Source of the DNA: Desulfobacteraceae bacterium
GTDB taxonomy: Bacteria > Desulfobacterota > DSM-4660 > Desulfatiglandales > Desulfatiglandaceae
Direction of reading: 5' to 3'
Assembly: GCA_030613055.1 (NCBI GenBank)
Contig: JAUWMR010000001.1
Location: 1 to 64,000, forward strand
Length of the DNA: 64,000 bases
Position 1 is the first letter of the stretch. Every line of letters starts with the position of its first letter. The position numbers were made by a program, and so were the translations under genes. Shown here one piece after another: positions 52,252 to 62,344 of this stretch. The notes under the pieces are model-generated. The model was not told the origin of the DNA. It saw only the letters and a list, made by a program, of their open reading frames with translations, and ran no database searches.

Positions 52252-53193
52252 GTGAAAAAAATATATGTTTTGGGGGCATTGGGACACATAGGATCCAGGT
52301 TGATTAGAGATATTCCAATTACCTATCCGGATGCACACATCGTTATGATGGACAATATGTCTGCCCAGCGTTACTGTTCTCTGTTCAATCTCCCAGCAGA
52401 AGGCAAATACTCATTTATCGAGGGAGATGTCCTGACGTTTGACCTTGAAAAGTTACTTGACAAAGCGGATATAGTCATTCAGCTTGCCGCAATCACGGAC
52501 GCCGCCGGAAGTTTTCAGATAAGAGAAAAGCTCGAATACGAAAATTTTACTGCCACAAAACGGGTGGCAGAGGCATGCCAAAAAAAAGGAGCGGCCATAA
52601 TCCACCTTTCTTCAACAAGCGTTTATGGCACGCAAAGCAAGGTAGTGGACGAAAATTGTCCTGAAAGTGATCTCCAACCTCAAAGCCCTTACGCCGAAAC
52701 CAAACTCAGGGAAGAAAATCTACTGAGATCGCTTGGAGATTCAGGGAATTTGCGATTCATTACCTGCCGATTTGGCACAATTTGTGGGACATCGCCGGGT
52801 ATGCGTTTTCACACTGCGGTCAATAAGTTCTGTTGGCAGGCGGTGCTAGGCCAACCTCTCACGGTATGGACTACTGCGTATGATCAGAAGCGGCCATATC
52901 TTGACTTGTGTGACGCTGTGGAGGCAATTAAGTTCATTATCTCCAACGAGTTATTTGATGGGCAAGTGTACAATGTTCTTACGGCCAATTTGACGGTGAG
53001 AAACATTGTGGACATGATCAGGAAAAGGATAGCCAATATAGAGGTGAAATTTGTTGATTCCCCCATCATGAATCAATTGTCCTATGATGTGTCAAATGAA
53101 CGATTCAAGAGTTCAGGTTTCAGGTTTCGGGGTGATCCTCAAAAGGCTGTTGAAGAAACAATTAATCTGCTCCATCTCAGCCACCAGAGATGA
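52252..53193 (+). CDS. NAD-dependent epimerase/dehydratase 3
   Basis: About 313 residues. Rossmann motif VLGALGHIGSRL near 5-16 (an alanine variant of TGGAGFIG), IQLAAITDAAGSF, Tyr147 and Lys151 in SPYAETKLREENL, RFGTICGTSPGMRFH and KRPYLDLCDAVEAIKF. The start is set at GTG 52252, five bases after the preceding stop; a TTG at 52222 would overlap that gene by 25 bases. Related to dTDP-sugar reductases or epimerases; exact reaction unknown. Confidence 0.82.
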   Translation: MKKIYVLGALGHIGSRLIRDIPITYPDAHIVMMDNMSAQRYCSLFNLPAEGKYSFIEGDVLTFDLEKLLDKADIVIQLAAITDAAGSFQIREKLEYENFTATKRVAEACQKKGAAIIHLSSTSVYGTQSKVVDENCPESDLQPQSPYAETKLREENLLRSLGDSGNLRFITCRFGTICGTSPGMRFHTAVNKFCWQAVLGQPLTVWTTAYDQKRPYLDLCDAVEAIKFIISNELFDGQVYNVLTANLTVRNIVDMIRKRIANIEVKFVDSPIMNQLSYDVSNERFKSSGFRFRGDPQKAVEETINLLHLSHQR

Positions 53194-53277
53194 TCATGGC
53201 AAAGGGGCTAGATTATGAAACTCCTATATGATTTTTTGGAAATGGAATATTTTTAAAACCAATCAAAGGAAAAGAAG

Positions 53278-54018
53278 ATGTTCACCCGAGATGAGTTTGA
53301 AGACCTTCGGATTAAATCCGGTGAAAAAATGGCAAAAGATGAACAGTTGCATCAGGATGCCCTCGGTATTTTAGTGAGAGCTGATCGATATTACTGGATA
53401 CATCAAACGAATTGGCTGGGGGAACCCATTCTTCAACTTCCACAGGACATGTTTGCCCTGCAGGAAATTATTTATAAAACAAGACCTCGATTCATTATTG
53501 AAGTCGGTGTTGCCTGGGGTGGATCTCTATTGTTTTATTCCACCTTAATGGAAATATTGGGGGGGGAGAAAGTAATAGGAATTGATATTTACATTCCAGA
53601 TGATTTAATGGATAGAATAAATTCAAAAGGGAGGATTTCAGATCGAATATATTGGATAAATAATTCCTCTGTTGCTGATACTACAATTGAAGAGGTAAAA
53701 AAATTAGTAGGAGACTCGCGTAATAATTTGGTCGTCCTTGATTCAAACCATACACATGATCATGTATTACAGGAATTAAGGCTTTATTCACAAATTGTAG
53801 GTAATGGGTATTACCTCGTCTGTGGGGATACAATAATAGAACATATGCCTGAAAAAGCAAACAGAGAACGCCCCTGGGGGCCAGGCAATAATCCGAAAAC
53901 CGCCCTTGATGAGTTTTTGGAAGAAAATGACAGATTTGTTGTTGACAAAAGACTAAATAACAAACTTTTGTTTACATGTAATACTATGGGCTATCTGAAG
54001 TGTATAAAAGATGCATAA
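53278..54018 (+). CDS. CmcI-type (cephalosporin hydroxylase-like) sugar methyltransferase
   Basis: A 246-residue protein with IIEVGVAWGGSLLFY (74-88), VIGIDIYIPDDL and VVLDSNHTHDHVLQELRLYS, the signatures of the CmcI/rhamnosyl O-methyltransferase family. AAAGGAAAAGAAG precedes the ATG. Members methylate hydroxyls of 6-deoxysugars in glycolipids and antibiotics, which fits the rfbBAC genes in this locus. Confidence 0.85.
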   Translation: MFTRDEFEDLRIKSGEKMAKDEQLHQDALGILVRADRYYWIHQTNWLGEPILQLPQDMFALQEIIYKTRPRFIIEVGVAWGGSLLFYSTLMEILGGEKVIGIDIYIPDDLMDRINSKGRISDRIYWINNSSVADTTIEEVKKLVGDSRNNLVVLDSNHTHDHVLQELRLYSQIVGNGYYLVCGDTIIEHMPEKANRERPWGPGNNPKTALDEFLEENDRFVVDKRLNNKLLFTCNTMGYLKCIKDA

Positions 54019-54078
54019 TGATCGCTATCGTGAAGTGAACCCGGATAGGTCAACTAATAAGATATTACAACCTATCCC

Positions 54079-55131
54079 TTGCTTAAGTCATACCTGATGC
54101 TGGAAATGTGTCCCAAACAACCTGAACCGCTAATTACAGCAGCTATTTTCACCTATAGAAGACCTCGCTTATTAGAAAAGACACTAAAAAGCGTTGTGAG
54201 CCAGACGTATAGAAACATAAAAATATGTGTTTATGATGACGCTTCAGATGATGAAACCGAACAAATTGTTCGCACTTATTCAGATATAGATAATCGTGTA
54301 TCTTACTATCGCCATAGAGTCAATGTGGGGGTTATTAAAAATTGGAATTTCGGCTTTAGAAGAGTGGCAACAGAATATTTTTCCCTCTTATCTGATGATG
54401 AACAACTGTTACCTGATGTATACAAAAGCGCATTGGATCTATTCGATAAACACCCCGACTGTGCATTTATAGCATTGGCTCCTATTCGCGTTAATGATAA
54501 AAATGTTAAGCTCTCCTATTTTAACAGTTTAGACCCAGGATATTATAGGCCATCAGAGGGTTTCAAACTGTTATTAGAAAATGGAATGCCTTGTTTGCCG
54601 GCAACGGTTTTCAAAACCAAATTTGCAATGGACACGCCGATTTTTGGTGATAATAACTGCTATATGGATGATTTTCTTTGGTTTCTGAAAATTGCTTCAA
54701 AATACCCTTTTGTAACATCATCAGATTTGGGTGCTATTGACATAATTCATTCATCGGCCGAGAGTTCGAAGTCGGAGTTAAAAAATTACTGGCCAACCTG
54801 TCCGGAGAGAATCCATTTGCTCATTTCACATCTTGATTTTCCTGCCAGTGTGAAGATGTATGCGGAAAAAAAATTGTTTCAAAGATATAAGCACAGGCTT
54901 ATTTTTTCTTTAGTTTCGTCTTTATCAAGAGGGTATCTTTCGGAAGTAGAGGAATGTCTTAATATTATAAAAAATTATTTAAAATCAAATTATATTGTTT
55001 TGGTTCTTAGGTTATTAATAAAAGTTAACAATAAATACCCTAATTTAATTTCTCTTTTAACAAAATTCATTGTTAAAAATAAATTCAAGATTTATGATAG
55101 ATATATTTTTCTAAAAACTTTATTTTCTTAA
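54079..55131 (+). CDS. Glycosyltransferase family 2
   Basis: A 350-codon frame with a GT-A domain: AAIFTYRRPRLLEKTLKSVV, ICVYDDASDDET, GVIKNWNFGFRRVATEYFSL and SDDEQLLPD (DxD). The C-terminal third is Lys/Ile/Leu-rich and AT-rich in codon use compared with neighbours, suggesting later acquisition. The TTG start at 54079 has no ribosome site; ATGs at 54097 and 54106 are alternatives. Donor and acceptor unknown. Confidence 0.82.
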   Translation: MLKSYLMLEMCPKQPEPLITAAIFTYRRPRLLEKTLKSVVSQTYRNIKICVYDDASDDETEQIVRTYSDIDNRVSYYRHRVNVGVIKNWNFGFRRVATEYFSLLSDDEQLLPDVYKSALDLFDKHPDCAFIALAPIRVNDKNVKLSYFNSLDPGYYRPSEGFKLLLENGMPCLPATVFKTKFAMDTPIFGDNNCYMDDFLWFLKIASKYPFVTSSDLGAIDIIHSSAESSKSELKNYWPTCPERIHLLISHLDFPASVKMYAEKKLFQRYKHRLIFSLVSSLSRGYLSEVEECLNIIKNYLKSNYIVLVLRLLIKVNNKYPNLISLLTKFIVKNKFKIYDRYIFLKTLFS

Positions 55132-55176
55132 ACAAATTTAGCCTTACAAGAATATAGGATTTTAAGGAAAATCAAG

Positions 55177-57033
55177 ATGAAGTTATCAATCGTACTCCTT
55201 GTCAACAATAGGCGAGTTGATCTTAAAAAGATGATAAACTCTCTTAATAATCAGACCCTGCCTCACAAACATTACGAAATCATTATCGTTGACAATGGTG
55301 CTAATAATAAATTTTCGGAAACTCTCGAAGGCCCTCCCAATATCAAGGTATTGAGACTTACCTCATTCCAGGGAACCGCCGGGGGATTTAACCAGGCCAT
55401 TTCTTACGCAAGCGGCGAAATCATTCTTTTACTTCCCCAGCCTGCCAGCTTGAACCGCGATTTCTTGAACGAATTGGTAATAATGTTTCAGTCCGACGCA
55501 TTAATAGGCGCGGTTTCTTTTGGTAACCAAACGTCTGATTTTGAAACCGGTTATATCGCGGTTCCAAAGATTAACCGTCTGGGGATGGTGACATTCCACA
55601 AAGAAAAATATGATGATAAACTTCACCCCACCCAGATTCTGTCCGGTGAAATTCTGGCTATCAAGAATAAGGTTATTCGCGACGTAGGAGGGTTTCTTTT
55701 CGACGAATGGCTTGGGAGTTATCTTGAAAAACTGGATCTTTCGCTCCGGATGCAAAAAACATCGTGGAAAATGTATGTTGCACAGCGTGCTTGGGGGACA
55801 TTGTATTCGAGGAAATCACATATTGAGAAAGCACGATATCGTATTGGCAAGTATGTGCATTTGGCAGCCAATAGACTGTTTGTGTATTATTATAATTTTC
55901 CAAAAATTCAGTTCGCTAAAAAATTCTTTTTACTACTTTTTGGCATACCTCTGGGAGCAGCTCTTAATGCCAAGACCCTGCATATGAGGGTATCCCGTTT
56001 CATCGTGTCAACTGCTCTGTTGCCTTTCAGTTTATTGTATTTATCTCTCCGTATTCTTTCCCGCGCAGAGATAGAATCAGAAACCAATAAAGGAACAAAT
56101 TCGAAAAAGAAAAAAAAGACCAGGAAGCCATATGCGGAAATCGGAATAATATGCTTTATTCTGATTTCATGCGTTTTGTATTTTATAAAAATGGAGATTG
56201 TAGATATTCCGATTGATACCAAAAGCTATCTATTATTATTCGTATTATTGTTGTTGGCCTTCATGTATTATTTTGTTGGTGGACTCAGGTTTTATATTGT
56301 TTTTAGAAGGTTCAAATATTTTCCTAAGTTTTGGGAGCTTTTTGCTGCGGCTGTAACAAGCCAGTTTTCAGGTTTCATTACTGTTTTTGGTAGTGGACAG
56401 TTGATTATTTCTCCCTTTTTAAAACAGATGTATCGTATTCCCATTGGAACAAGTGCCGTATTGCTTGCGGTTGATCGTACGTGCGCATTGTATATGTGGA
56501 CTATTTTCGGGATAATAGGTATATTCGGTCTTTTTTTAAACAATACCGGCCTTTTTGTCTTGATTGCAATACCAATTCTTTTTTGTTCCGTTTGGATTTT
56601 TTTTGCCCTTATAAGATCTTTTGACGATTCAATTCACCGTTTTGGAGTACCCGAATATGGTGGAAATACTCTTAATAAAATAAGCGATGATATCTTGGTG
56701 CAATTAGTAATATTATTTACAATTTTTTCACGATTTATTTTTATTATCTGTGAATTACTTGTTATTGCTCACATTATGAAATGCCCTATAAATTTTTTAG
56801 ATGCCTGGGTGATCATGTCATTTAGCACTGTTGCCGGTTTGCTTTCCATGATGCCCATGGGATTGTTAGGGATGGATGCCACAATGGTCTCGCTGTTTTA
56901 TTATATAGACATTCCCATAAGTGTAGGCGTTGGGATAGTGCTCATTTATAGGGCTCTATCGAGCCTGTCTTATGCTGTCTTGTGGGCGCCTTGTGGATTG
57001 TGGTTTGGGAAAAAGCTTTTATCAAAAAATTAG
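55177..57033 (+). CDS. Fusion of glycosyltransferase family 2 and a flippase-like (LPG synthase TM) domain
   Basis: A 618-residue protein. Residues 1-235: GT2 domain with IVLLVNNRRVDLKKMINSL, IIIVDNGANNKFSE, GTAGGFNQAISYASGEIILL and DEWLGSYLEKLDLSLRMQ. A membrane segment near 250-290 and a charged linker (NKGTNSKKKKKTRKPY) lead to the second part (about 325-615) with seven or eight membrane helices of the UPF0104/lysylphosphatidylglycerol-synthase TM family (GLRFYIVFRRFK, SQFSGFITVFGSGQLI, MMPMGLLGMDA). The union suggests coupling of glycosylation with lipid-linked sugar translocation. AAGGAAA precedes the ATG. Confidence 0.85.
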   Translation: MKLSIVLLVNNRRVDLKKMINSLNNQTLPHKHYEIIIVDNGANNKFSETLEGPPNIKVLRLTSFQGTAGGFNQAISYASGEIILLLPQPASLNRDFLNELVIMFQSDALIGAVSFGNQTSDFETGYIAVPKINRLGMVTFHKEKYDDKLHPTQILSGEILAIKNKVIRDVGGFLFDEWLGSYLEKLDLSLRMQKTSWKMYVAQRAWGTLYSRKSHIEKARYRIGKYVHLAANRLFVYYYNFPKIQFAKKFFLLLFGIPLGAALNAKTLHMRVSRFIVSTALLPFSLLYLSLRILSRAEIESETNKGTNSKKKKKTRKPYAEIGIICFILISCVLYFIKMEIVDIPIDTKSYLLLFVLLLLAFMYYFVGGLRFYIVFRRFKYFPKFWELFAAAVTSQFSGFITVFGSGQLIISPFLKQMYRIPIGTSAVLLAVDRTCALYMWTIFGIIGIFGLFLNNTGLFVLIAIPILFCSVWIFFALIRSFDDSIHRFGVPEYGGNTLNKISDDILVQLVILFTIFSRFIFIICELLVIAHIMKCPINFLDAWVIMSFSTVAGLLSMMPMGLLGMDATMVSLFYYIDIPISVGVGIVLIYRALSSLSYAVLWAPCGLWFGKKLLSKN

Positions 57034-57408
57034 ATCTTTTTTCAAGAGTACAGAGAAATGCGTTTAACGTGATAAAGCTGGTAAATTTAACCAAGTCGCG
57101 TGCAAACGAATACCTACCTCATGCTCAATTGATATCAGCTAAATGATGCTGAAGGATGGATATCCATTCTATTAAAGAGGGTCTATTATGACCGTAAAAA
57201 CAGGATTCGCTCACAGTCATAAGTATATCTTTCCGTGGAAAGCTTTTAAACACTCTTTCAGTCTTAATGGCTCAATTTCCATTATGTCAAGCCCTTATAG
57301 GACATTATAAAGCGGAAACAGGGATGCGAAAAAAACGATATAATGTATCTGATCCCATGATGGAAACTATTAATTAGCCACTAATTCATAAACAAAAGAC
57401 AATCAAAG
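57034..57408. other. Intergenic stretch with a possible 40-codon ORF
   Basis: An ATG at 57188 after AGAGGG opens a 40-codon frame to 57310 (MTVKTGFAHSHKYIFPWKAF...); composition is protein-like but it is unrecognised. Nothing else is visible. Confidence 0.25.
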
Positions 57409-60057
57409 ATGCGTCTCAATTTCAGCCGATTTCTTGAAATACCACCATGGGTATACCTTCTCATATTAGGTATCATTACTTCTTGGGCATACCCAATGTT
57501 AACAGCCTGCGATCTTTATGGCTATGATGCTTATGCTGTAAGCATATATGCAGGAAATGGGTACACTGACATAGATGGTTCAATTTTATATCGTCCACCC
57601 GTTTTTGCGTTGATGATCGCTATAAGTTATTGGCTTTTTGGTGTTTCACATGAAAGTTCGTTCTGGGTAATTAAGGCTTTCTGTGTCGCTAATCCCATCA
57701 TAGTTTATGCTATTGGTAAAGTGTTATTTGGCAAAAGAGTAGGGTTTTCTGCAGGCCTTCTTGTCTTAACATCGTATAGCATAAATTATTGGTCGCTCCG
57801 GCACCTCGACGCAATATGGCCTTTTTTTATACTATTTTCTACATACTGTTTATACATCGCTTTTGAGAAAAATAAAGCATGGTACTTTGTACTGTCTGGC
57901 ATTAGCCTCGCTCTTGCATATCTTGTTAAAGAGGTCGCCCTTCTCTTCTTTCCCTTGCCGCTATTGATATTCTTTCTTATAAATGATTATAGAAAAAAGG
58001 CCCTTTTCATCAAAATTTGTCTTTGTTATGTTATAATATTTATTGTCCTTCTACCATGGCCCGTTTATCAATTATTGCATGATCGTCCACCTGGAATAGG
58101 CTTGATACTCGGATATGGAGCGGGCGCCGATGTTATCTCCTTGATAAGTGCACCAGGAGTTTCTGGGCAACAAAATTTAGGAATTATTCTATTAAAACAG
58201 CTGAAATCATTGTGCGAGGGAATTTATTATTATTATCATGGGTCAGTGTGCGCCGTAGATAATTGCTTCATTCTTGCGCCCTTATTTTTAATTTCCTGGT
58301 TCTTTGTCTTATTTGCTTCTATTCGAGGTCATAAGCAGCCTCGAATACTGCTTCTCCATATCCTGCTATTTATTCCAATGATTTACATTCAAGGCATTCA
58401 CGATATGCGAATGGGGCAAACGATAGTTGTTTACTTATTATCCTACCTGGCATTGGCGTATTTTATTCATTCAATCTTGGAACTCGTAGCTCGAAGAGCC
58501 TTAAAACTCCGTAAATATATACAAGGCGCCTTTGTCATAATTATTGGCTGTTTTGTAGGAATACAAATATTCGCAAAATTTAAAGATGATTTTGGATACA
58601 AAACGATTCTAAAAAAAAATCAATGGTATCAAACCGTTTTCGGTATCAAGGACAATGAAAAAATACGGCATCGATCTAAGACAATTGCTGACGACGACGA
58701 CTTTTTTGAAATAGTAAAGAAGTTTTCAACACCTCCGAACAAACTATACATAGCAAGCAGCGGCAACCGGTTAGCCAGGGATATCTATCTTAAATTGAAA
58801 GGACGGAATAGGCTGTTTTTACTTCAATATCAAATGGTTGGACAACTTATGGATAATAGCCAAGTGCCCCCGGAAGAGCGGGCCCTTTATCTAAAGGTAT
58901 ATGTAATTCCTGGTGGTAGAAATCTGTATTGGTTTGAGCCAGTTTACAAATCTCAAATTGCAGGAATGATAGAAAAAGAAAAGATTACCCATATCCTTGT
59001 ACAGTCCGGTCTTGATGAAGGGTTGGACAGATATTTTTCTACCTTTTGCGATAGGATACCCATTCTGTCTGAGCAGGTCAGCATCTACCATGTGATATCA
59101 GATCCAATGATATTGCCATCTCTACCTCCTATTATAAATATTAGATCGCTTTATAAATTGGATAAGGCTTGCAAAAAAAGAAGGGAGGATGATTTAGCTT
59201 TTTTAAAAAGCTGTTATATAGAACTTTTTCCTTATGATGGATATGCAGTTGAAGGAGGCAATCGTGACGATTTGGCACGATCTTCTGAAGCAATGAAGCA
59301 GGATATGTTCTCGGTTTGTCAGAAGGGGAAAGACTGTTTTAACGACAAAGATTATAAAAACGCTATAGATTTATTCAGGCAAGTAATTCGAATAAATCCT
59401 GATTTTGCTGAAGCATATTGCCTTTTATTCTATGCTGTAGCAATCATGGAGCGCCAAAAGGCAATCCTTCTCAATCCAAATAGCCCTGTTAGTTATAATC
59501 ATTTTGGTTTATTTTTAGAATGGAAAAAATTGATTGAACCCGCAATAACACACTATAAGAAAGCCATTAGCCTTGATCCAGGTTACCTACCGGCATATCA
59601 AAACTTACTCAACATTTACATAAATCAAAAAAGATATTATGATACTATTAATGTCTTTGATCAATTAACCAAAAATATCAAAGGGTTTACCGGTCCAAAA
59701 AAGCCACTTTTATCTCAGAGTTTTATTGAAATAGGTGATGAATATATAATAATTAGAGATCTCTTGCTGGCAAAAAAGACTTTTGAAAAAGCAAACCAAA
59801 TTTGTCCTCGTGCTTCCATTTTTTACAGGCTGGGCCTTATAAATCTGAAATTGAAAAATTTTCATGCAGCATTAGATAACTTTCAAAAAGCCATCGGGTT
59901 GGATTCAGAAATACCTAAGGCATATTATCACATGTGCCGTATTCATTTATCCCTTGATGATATGGATGCTGCCTTAGAGGACTACAAGGAACTGAAAAGC
60001 TTAGATAAATCTCTTGCAGACGTGTTAAATAGAATAACTGACTATAGCTTGGAATAG
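57409..60057 (+). CDS. GT39-type membrane glycosyltransferase with C-terminal TPR repeats
   Basis: An 882-residue protein. The first 410 residues hold about ten membrane helices in the ArnT/PMT fold; the first loop has acidic residues (ACDLYGYDAYAVSIYAGNG, then YRPPVFALMIA), as in polyprenol-phosphate-sugar dependent transferases. A soluble domain follows (about 430-600). From about 640 to the end there are TPR units: FNDKDYKNAIDLFRQVIRINPDFAEAY, ALDNFQKAIGLDSEIPKAYYHM and others. It probably transfers a lipid-linked sugar to envelope acceptors, with TPRs binding partners. Confidence 0.82.
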   Translation: MRLNFSRFLEIPPWVYLLILGIITSWAYPMLTACDLYGYDAYAVSIYAGNGYTDIDGSILYRPPVFALMIAISYWLFGVSHESSFWVIKAFCVANPIIVYAIGKVLFGKRVGFSAGLLVLTSYSINYWSLRHLDAIWPFFILFSTYCLYIAFEKNKAWYFVLSGISLALAYLVKEVALLFFPLPLLIFFLINDYRKKALFIKICLCYVIIFIVLLPWPVYQLLHDRPPGIGLILGYGAGADVISLISAPGVSGQQNLGIILLKQLKSLCEGIYYYYHGSVCAVDNCFILAPLFLISWFFVLFASIRGHKQPRILLLHILLFIPMIYIQGIHDMRMGQTIVVYLLSYLALAYFIHSILELVARRALKLRKYIQGAFVIIIGCFVGIQIFAKFKDDFGYKTILKKNQWYQTVFGIKDNEKIRHRSKTIADDDDFFEIVKKFSTPPNKLYIASSGNRLARDIYLKLKGRNRLFLLQYQMVGQLMDNSQVPPEERALYLKVYVIPGGRNLYWFEPVYKSQIAGMIEKEKITHILVQSGLDEGLDRYFSTFCDRIPILSEQVSIYHVISDPMILPSLPPIINIRSLYKLDKACKKRREDDLAFLKSCYIELFPYDGYAVEGGNRDDLARSSEAMKQDMFSVCQKGKDCFNDKDYKNAIDLFRQVIRINPDFAEAYCLLFYAVAIMERQKAILLNPNSPVSYNHFGLFLEWKKLIEPAITHYKKAISLDPGYLPAYQNLLNIYINQKRYYDTINVFDQLTKNIKGFTGPKKPLLSQSFIEIGDEYIIIRDLLLAKKTFEKANQICPRASIFYRLGLINLKLKNFHAALDNFQKAIGLDSEIPKAYYHMCRIHLSLDDMDAALEDYKELKSLDKSLADVLNRITDYSLE

Positions 60058-60339
60058 TTGACAGCGCCTAATAATGATACTCTGTAATTGGACATTTTAT
60101 CTGATATTAGCACAAATTGCCTGGAATTACCCTTGCCGATTAGCTTCTCAGTTCTGTCACCATTGGCTCTGGTCTGTAGGTTGAAAAAGTTAATAATGTA
60201 GACTATCTGGACTCATCTTGCGGGGTGTTTTATTTATTGACTCTTGGTTGATTATTTCATTATTTTTCTTATGATAAACCTGTATTGTCGTAAAGCAATT
60301 CTTTTTCGGTTGTTATCTTAAATTTGAAAAATAGAAGTC

Positions 60340-61413
60340 ATGCCTCTTAAAAAAATACTTGTAACTGGTGGCTGCGGATTCATTGGAACAAACTTTATCC
60401 GCCATACCCTTGAGAAAAAACCGTACTGGAGTATTCTGAATCTGGATGCATTGACCTACGCCGGCAATCCTGCTAACCTTGAATCCATGCCTGAAGATAT
60501 GGCAGCAAGATACATGTTTGTACATGGAGACATAAGGGATAACGAACTTCTCAAACGGCTTTTTATCAAGCACAACTTTGATGCCGTTATCCATTTTGCC
60601 GCCGAGTCTCATGTAGACCGGTCTATCTTAGGGCCTGAGGCATTTGTTGAAACAAATGTGATCGGAACATTTCGCCTCCTTGATGCCAGCCTGAAACACT
60701 GGAAGGCTCACGGCAGACATCCGGAATTCCGTTTCCTGAACGTCTCCACTGACGAGGTCTATGGCAGCCTGGGGAAAACGGGATATTTTACTGAAAAGAC
60801 GCCCTACGATCCCTCAAGTCCTTATTCGGCTTCAAAGGCCGCTGCCGACCATTTTGTCAGGGCCTATTTTCGAACCTATGGCCTGCCAGTTCTGGTCACA
60901 AATTCTTCGAATAACTATGGGCCGTATCAATTCCCCGAAAAACTGATCCCCCTAATGATCCTTAATATTGTTGAAAGTAGGCCTGTTCCCGTATATGGCG
61001 ACGGGAAAAATGTCAGAGACTGGCTTTATGTGATTGACCATTGTGATGCCCTGATCAAGGTTCTCGAAGAAGGAAAACCGGGGGAAACATATAACATAGG
61101 CGGCGGAGAAGAACGCCAAAACATTGAGGTTATTCATAATTTGTGCGACATCCTTGACGAGCGGCTTGGCCGCGCGGGAAAGAATTCGAGCAGGCGGTTC
61201 ATCCAATTCGTTACGGATCGCCCGGGTCATGACAGACGCTACGCCATTGACTCCTCTAAGCTTAATGGTGAACTTGGATGGAAGCCGGAGCACTCTTTCG
61301 AGGATGCTCTGGAAGCGACTGTAGACTGGTATCTCCGACACAACGAGTGGATAAAATCCGTTAAAACAGGAGAATACCGCAAATGGATTGAAAAAAATTA
61401 TCACACACGCTAA
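60340..61413 (+). CDS. rfbB: dTDP-glucose 4,6-dehydratase
   Basis: A 357-residue Rml[15 protein letters not shown] (9-22), ESHVDRSI (89-96), the TDEVYG motif (Asp138, Glu139) and catalytic Tyr162/Lys166 in PYSASKAAADH; SNNYGPYQFPEKLIPLMI follows, and the C-terminus has the RPGHDRRYAID motif. It converts dTDP-glucose to dTDP-4-keto-6-deoxyglucose, the branch point for the modified sugars of this locus. Confidence 0.96.
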   Translation: MPLKKILVTGGCGFIGTNFIRHTLEKKPYWSILNLDALTYAGNPANLESMPEDMAARYMFVHGDIRDNELLKRLFIKHNFDAVIHFAAESHVDRSILGPEAFVETNVIGTFRLLDASLKHWKAHGRHPEFRFLNVSTDEVYGSLGKTGYFTEKTPYDPSSPYSASKAAADHFVRAYFRTYGLPVLVTNSSNNYGPYQFPEKLIPLMILNIVESRPVPVYGDGKNVRDWLYVIDHCDALIKVLEEGKPGETYNIGGGEERQNIEVIHNLCDILDERLGRAGKNSSRRFIQFVTDRPGHDRRYAIDSSKLNGELGWKPEHSFEDALEATVDWYLRHNEWIKSVKTGEYRKWIEKNYHTR

Positions 61414-61465
61414 AACATTTGCTGAAATGCTCACATAGCTCACTCTGGAAAGGAAGATTAGCAAA

Positions 61466-62338
61466 ATGAAAGGAATTATACTCGCTGGTGGTTCAGGAAG
61501 CCGTTTATATCCTGCTACAAGGGTAGTTAATAAACAACTTCTACCGGTATACGATAAACCGATGGTCTATTACCCTTTATCGGTACTGGTCCTTGCTGGT
61601 ATTCGGGAAATCCTTGTTATTTCAACCCCACAGGATCTTCCTCGGTTTCAAGATCTTTTTGGAGATGGGAAGCAATGGGGCCTTTCCTTTTACTATGCTG
61701 AACAGCCTCGTCCAGAGGGCCTCGCTCAGGGATTTGTTATTGGTAGAGATTTTATAAAAAATGACAATGTTTGCATGATATTGGGAGATAATCTTTTTTA
61801 CGGCCATGGTTTTATTGAGCAACTCGATAAAGTCATGGCCAGAAAAAATGGGGCCACGATTTTCGGTTGCTGGGTCAAAGATCCAGAACGATATGGTATA
61901 GTTACATTTGACAAAGCGGGTAAGGCGATAGCCATTGAAGAGAAGCCACAACATCCAAAATCTAACTATGCTGTACCCGGTATATACTTCTACGATAACC
62001 GTGTTGTTGATATTGCCGATAGTCTCAGGCCTTCTGAAAGGGGAGAATATGAGATTACTGAAATCAATAACAGATATCTTGAGATGGGAGAACTCCATGT
62101 GGAGATCCTTGGAAGGGGGATCGCCTGGCTGGATACCGGAACACATGAAAGCCTAATTGAGGCATCAGACTTCATCGCAGCAATTGAAAACCGACAGGGC
62201 CTGAAAGTCGCCTGTATTGAAGAAATTGCTTACAACAACGGTTATATTGACGCAAAACAGGTGAAAAAGCTTGCGCAATCACTGAAAGATACTGCCTACG
62301 GCCAGTATCTAATAGATATGCTTAAACATCATGGATAG
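61466..62338 (+). CDS. rfbA: Glucose-1-phosphate thymidylyltransferase
   Basis: A 290-residue RmlA of standard length. [11 protein letters not shown] (8-18), [21 protein letters not shown] (21-41), ILGDNLFYG near 107 and the [18 protein letters not shown] motif near 220. It makes dTDP-glucose from glucose 1-phosphate and dTTP. AAAGGAAGA precedes the ATG. It lies between rfbB and rfbC in one operon. Confidence 0.96.
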   Translation: MKGIILAGGSGSRLYPATRVVNKQLLPVYDKPMVYYPLSVLVLAGIREILVISTPQDLPRFQDLFGDGKQWGLSFYYAEQPRPEGLAQGFVIGRDFIKNDNVCMILGDNLFYGHGFIEQLDKVMARKNGATIFGCWVKDPERYGIVTFDKAGKAIAIEEKPQHPKSNYAVPGIYFYDNRVVDIADSLRPSERGEYEITEINNRYLEMGELHVEILGRGIAWLDTGTHESLIEASDFIAAIENRQGLKVACIEEIAYNNGYIDAKQVKKLAQSLKDTAYGQYLIDMLKHHG

Positions 62339-62344
62339 CCGGCA

